Shown piece after piece: positions 4,490-5,707 of a stretch of 5,707 nucleotides of DNA. Location: NCBI GenBank assembly GCA_900768675.1, contig CAAGDT010000060.1, positions 1-5,707 on the forward strand. The letters run 5' to 3'. The position numbers and the translations under genes were made by a program. A model generated the notes under the pieces. The model saw nothing but the letters and a program-made list of their open reading frames with translations, made no database searches and was not told where the DNA came from. Positions within the stretch are counted from its first letter, which is position 1; each line of letters starts with the position of its first letter. This DNA is from Oscillospiraceae bacterium (GTDB lineage Bacteria; Bacillota; Clostridia; Oscillospirales; Ruminococcaceae).

Positions 4490-5707
4490 TTACTTTACGC
4501 TGAAAAGAATATCGCCGTAGGTAGGTACAGGCCAGTAGTCCTCTGCAACCATTGTTTCAAGCTTATCAACAACCTCACGGACAACGCCCATCTGAGCGAA
4601 TACGCTGTCGTGATAGAAGGTTGCAAGCTCCTTTACGTCGGAGATTGAAGCAGCCTCAGCAAGAAGCTCTTCAAGCTTTTCGTTCTTAGCAATCATATCG
4701 CTTGCCAGAGCGGAAATCTTAGCCGCAGCAGTTGTTTCTGCGGAGGTGTCGATGCCCGCAGCCTTCTTGGAAGCGATTATATCGCAGAGAGCCTTCTCGT
4801 AGGACATAACTGCGGGAGTGTATTCTCTCTTAACCATATCAAGAGCTGTGTGAGCCTCAATGTTGATTGTCTTGTAGTAGTTTTCAAGGAGAATTTCAGT
4901 TCTTGCGTGGATTTCTCTCTCGCTGAATACCTTGTGTTCGGTAAAGAGCTTGATATTCTTCTCGTCCTCAAAGTGGGGAACTGCCTCAACGGTGGACTTA
5001 AGGTTAGGCAGACCTCTCTTTGTGGTAGCCTCTTCAATCCATGCGTCATCATAGCCGTTGCCGTTGAAGATAATTCTCTGATGCTCCTTGAAGGTCTTGA
5101 CGAGAATCTCGTGAAGCTTTTCTTCAAAGTTGTCACAGCCCTCTAATTCGTCAGCAAACTGCTTTAAGGACTCAGCAACGATTGTGTTGAGAACGATATT
5201 CGGAGTTGCTACGTTATGTGTTGAGCCAACCATTCTGAACTCGAACTTGTTGCCTGTAAAAGCAAAGGGAGAGGTTCTGTTTCTGTCGGTGGAGTCCTTC
5301 TTGAACTTAGGAAGGGTATGAACGCCGATATTGAATTCTGTATTCTTTTCCTTAACTGTTCCGCCGTCAACAAGTGCCTTTACAACCTCGTCAAGCTCTT
5401 CGCCAAGATAGATAGAAATTACAGCGGGAGGTGCTTCGTTAGCGCCGAGTCTGTGGTCGTTACCTGCTGTTGCAACAGAAAGACGGAGTACCTCTGCATA
5501 ATCGTCAACGCCCTTGATAATTGCAGCTAAGAAGGTAAGGAACTGTGCATTTTCAATAGGAGAATCGCCGGGCTTCAGAAGGTTCTGACCATCGTCTGTG
5601 GAAAGCGCCCAGTTATCGTGCTTACCGGAGCCGTTTACTCCTGCAAAAGGCTTTTCGTGGAGCAGGCAGACCATACCGTGCTTCTTTGCAATCTTCTGCA
5701 TCATTTC
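4490..5707 (-). CDS. glnN: Type III glutamine synthetase, C-terminal 405 residues (5' end outside window)
   Basis: ATP-dependent condensation of ammonia and glutamate to glutamine in the cytosol. Type III enzymes are large (about 700 residues per subunit) dodecamers common in Bacteroides, Ruminococcus and cyanobacteria. The fragment is open to the right edge, so the ATG codons at 5704 and 5701 are internal. Counting from the first visible codon, NGSGKHDNWAL (25-35) matches the glutamine synthetase NGSG-H loop. TAGNDHRLGANEAPPA (80-95) and DRNRTSPFAFTGNKFEFRM (141-159) are the GSIII versions of the glutamate- and ATP-binding blocks, ending with an ExR active-site pair (E156, R158). The remaining 240 or so residues are the long helical C-terminal region particular to GSIII, ending DILFSVK at a TAA. 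No frameshift is visible. The promoter and any nitrogen-responsive control lie upstream, outside the window. The gene converges on the surface protein gene. Confidence 0.97.
   Translation of the reverse strand, partial: EMMQKIAKKHGMVCLLHEKPFAGVNGSGKHDNWALSTDDGQNLLKPGDSPIENAQFLTFLAAIIKGVDDYAEVLRLSVATAGNDHRLGANEAPPAVISIYLGEELDEVVKALVDGGTVKEKNTEFNIGVHTLPKFKKDSTDRNRTSPFAFTGNKFEFRMVGSTHNVATPNIVLNTIVAESLKQFADELEGCDNFEEKLHEILVKTFKEHQRIIFNGNGYDDAWIEEATTKRGLPNLKSTVEAVPHFEDEKNIKLFTEHKVFSEREIHARTEILLENYYKTINIEAHTALDMVKREYTPAVMSYEKALCDIIASKKAAGIDTSAETTAAAKISALASDMIAKNEKLEELLAEAASISDVKELATFYHDSVFAQMGVVREVVDKLETMVAEDYWPVPTYGDILFSVK

Overview
The window looks like ordinary chromosome from a low-to-moderate G+C Gram-positive gut bacterium. 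My best guess is Ruminococcus or a close relative in the Ruminococcaceae. The hints are the type III glutamine synthetase, the surface protein with a Thr/Ala/Glu/Pro linker of ETTAAPETT type, strong AGGAG-like ribosome binding sites, and Firmicutes-type ParA and ParB. The organism is inferred from gene style only; there is no rRNA to confirm it.

Layout. Bases 1-2996 hold a minus-strand block in the order prmA (ribosomal protein L11 methyltransferase), a family 2 glycosyltransferase with a helical repeat tail, parA/soj, and the first 21 codons of parB, cut by the window edge. prmA and the glycosyltransferase are 27 bases apart and appear co-transcribed from a promoter at 3038-3066. parA and parB are also 27 bases apart and have their own extended -10 promoter at 936-944. 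No clear terminator separates the pairs, so read-through is possible. Bases 2997-3239 are a divergent regulatory region with two inverted repeats. A plus-strand gene (3240-4241) encodes an exported, membrane-anchored protein of unknown function. It ends at a strong intrinsic terminator, which faces the terminator of the minus-strand glnN gene (4490 to the right edge; its C-terminal 405 residues are present). About 135 bases between these convergent terminators remain unexplained.

How the genes relate. ParA and ParB form the chromosome segregation pair. PrmA modifies the ribosome, GlnN assimilates ammonia, and the surface protein acts outside the membrane. I see no single pathway joining them, and no mobile element, CRISPR array, tRNA, rRNA or convincing new multi-gene system. 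The items most worth a second look are the unknown surface protein, the Cys/His-rich stretch between the convergent terminators, the tandem repeat at the predicted parA transcription start, and the inverted repeat touching the surface gene promoter.
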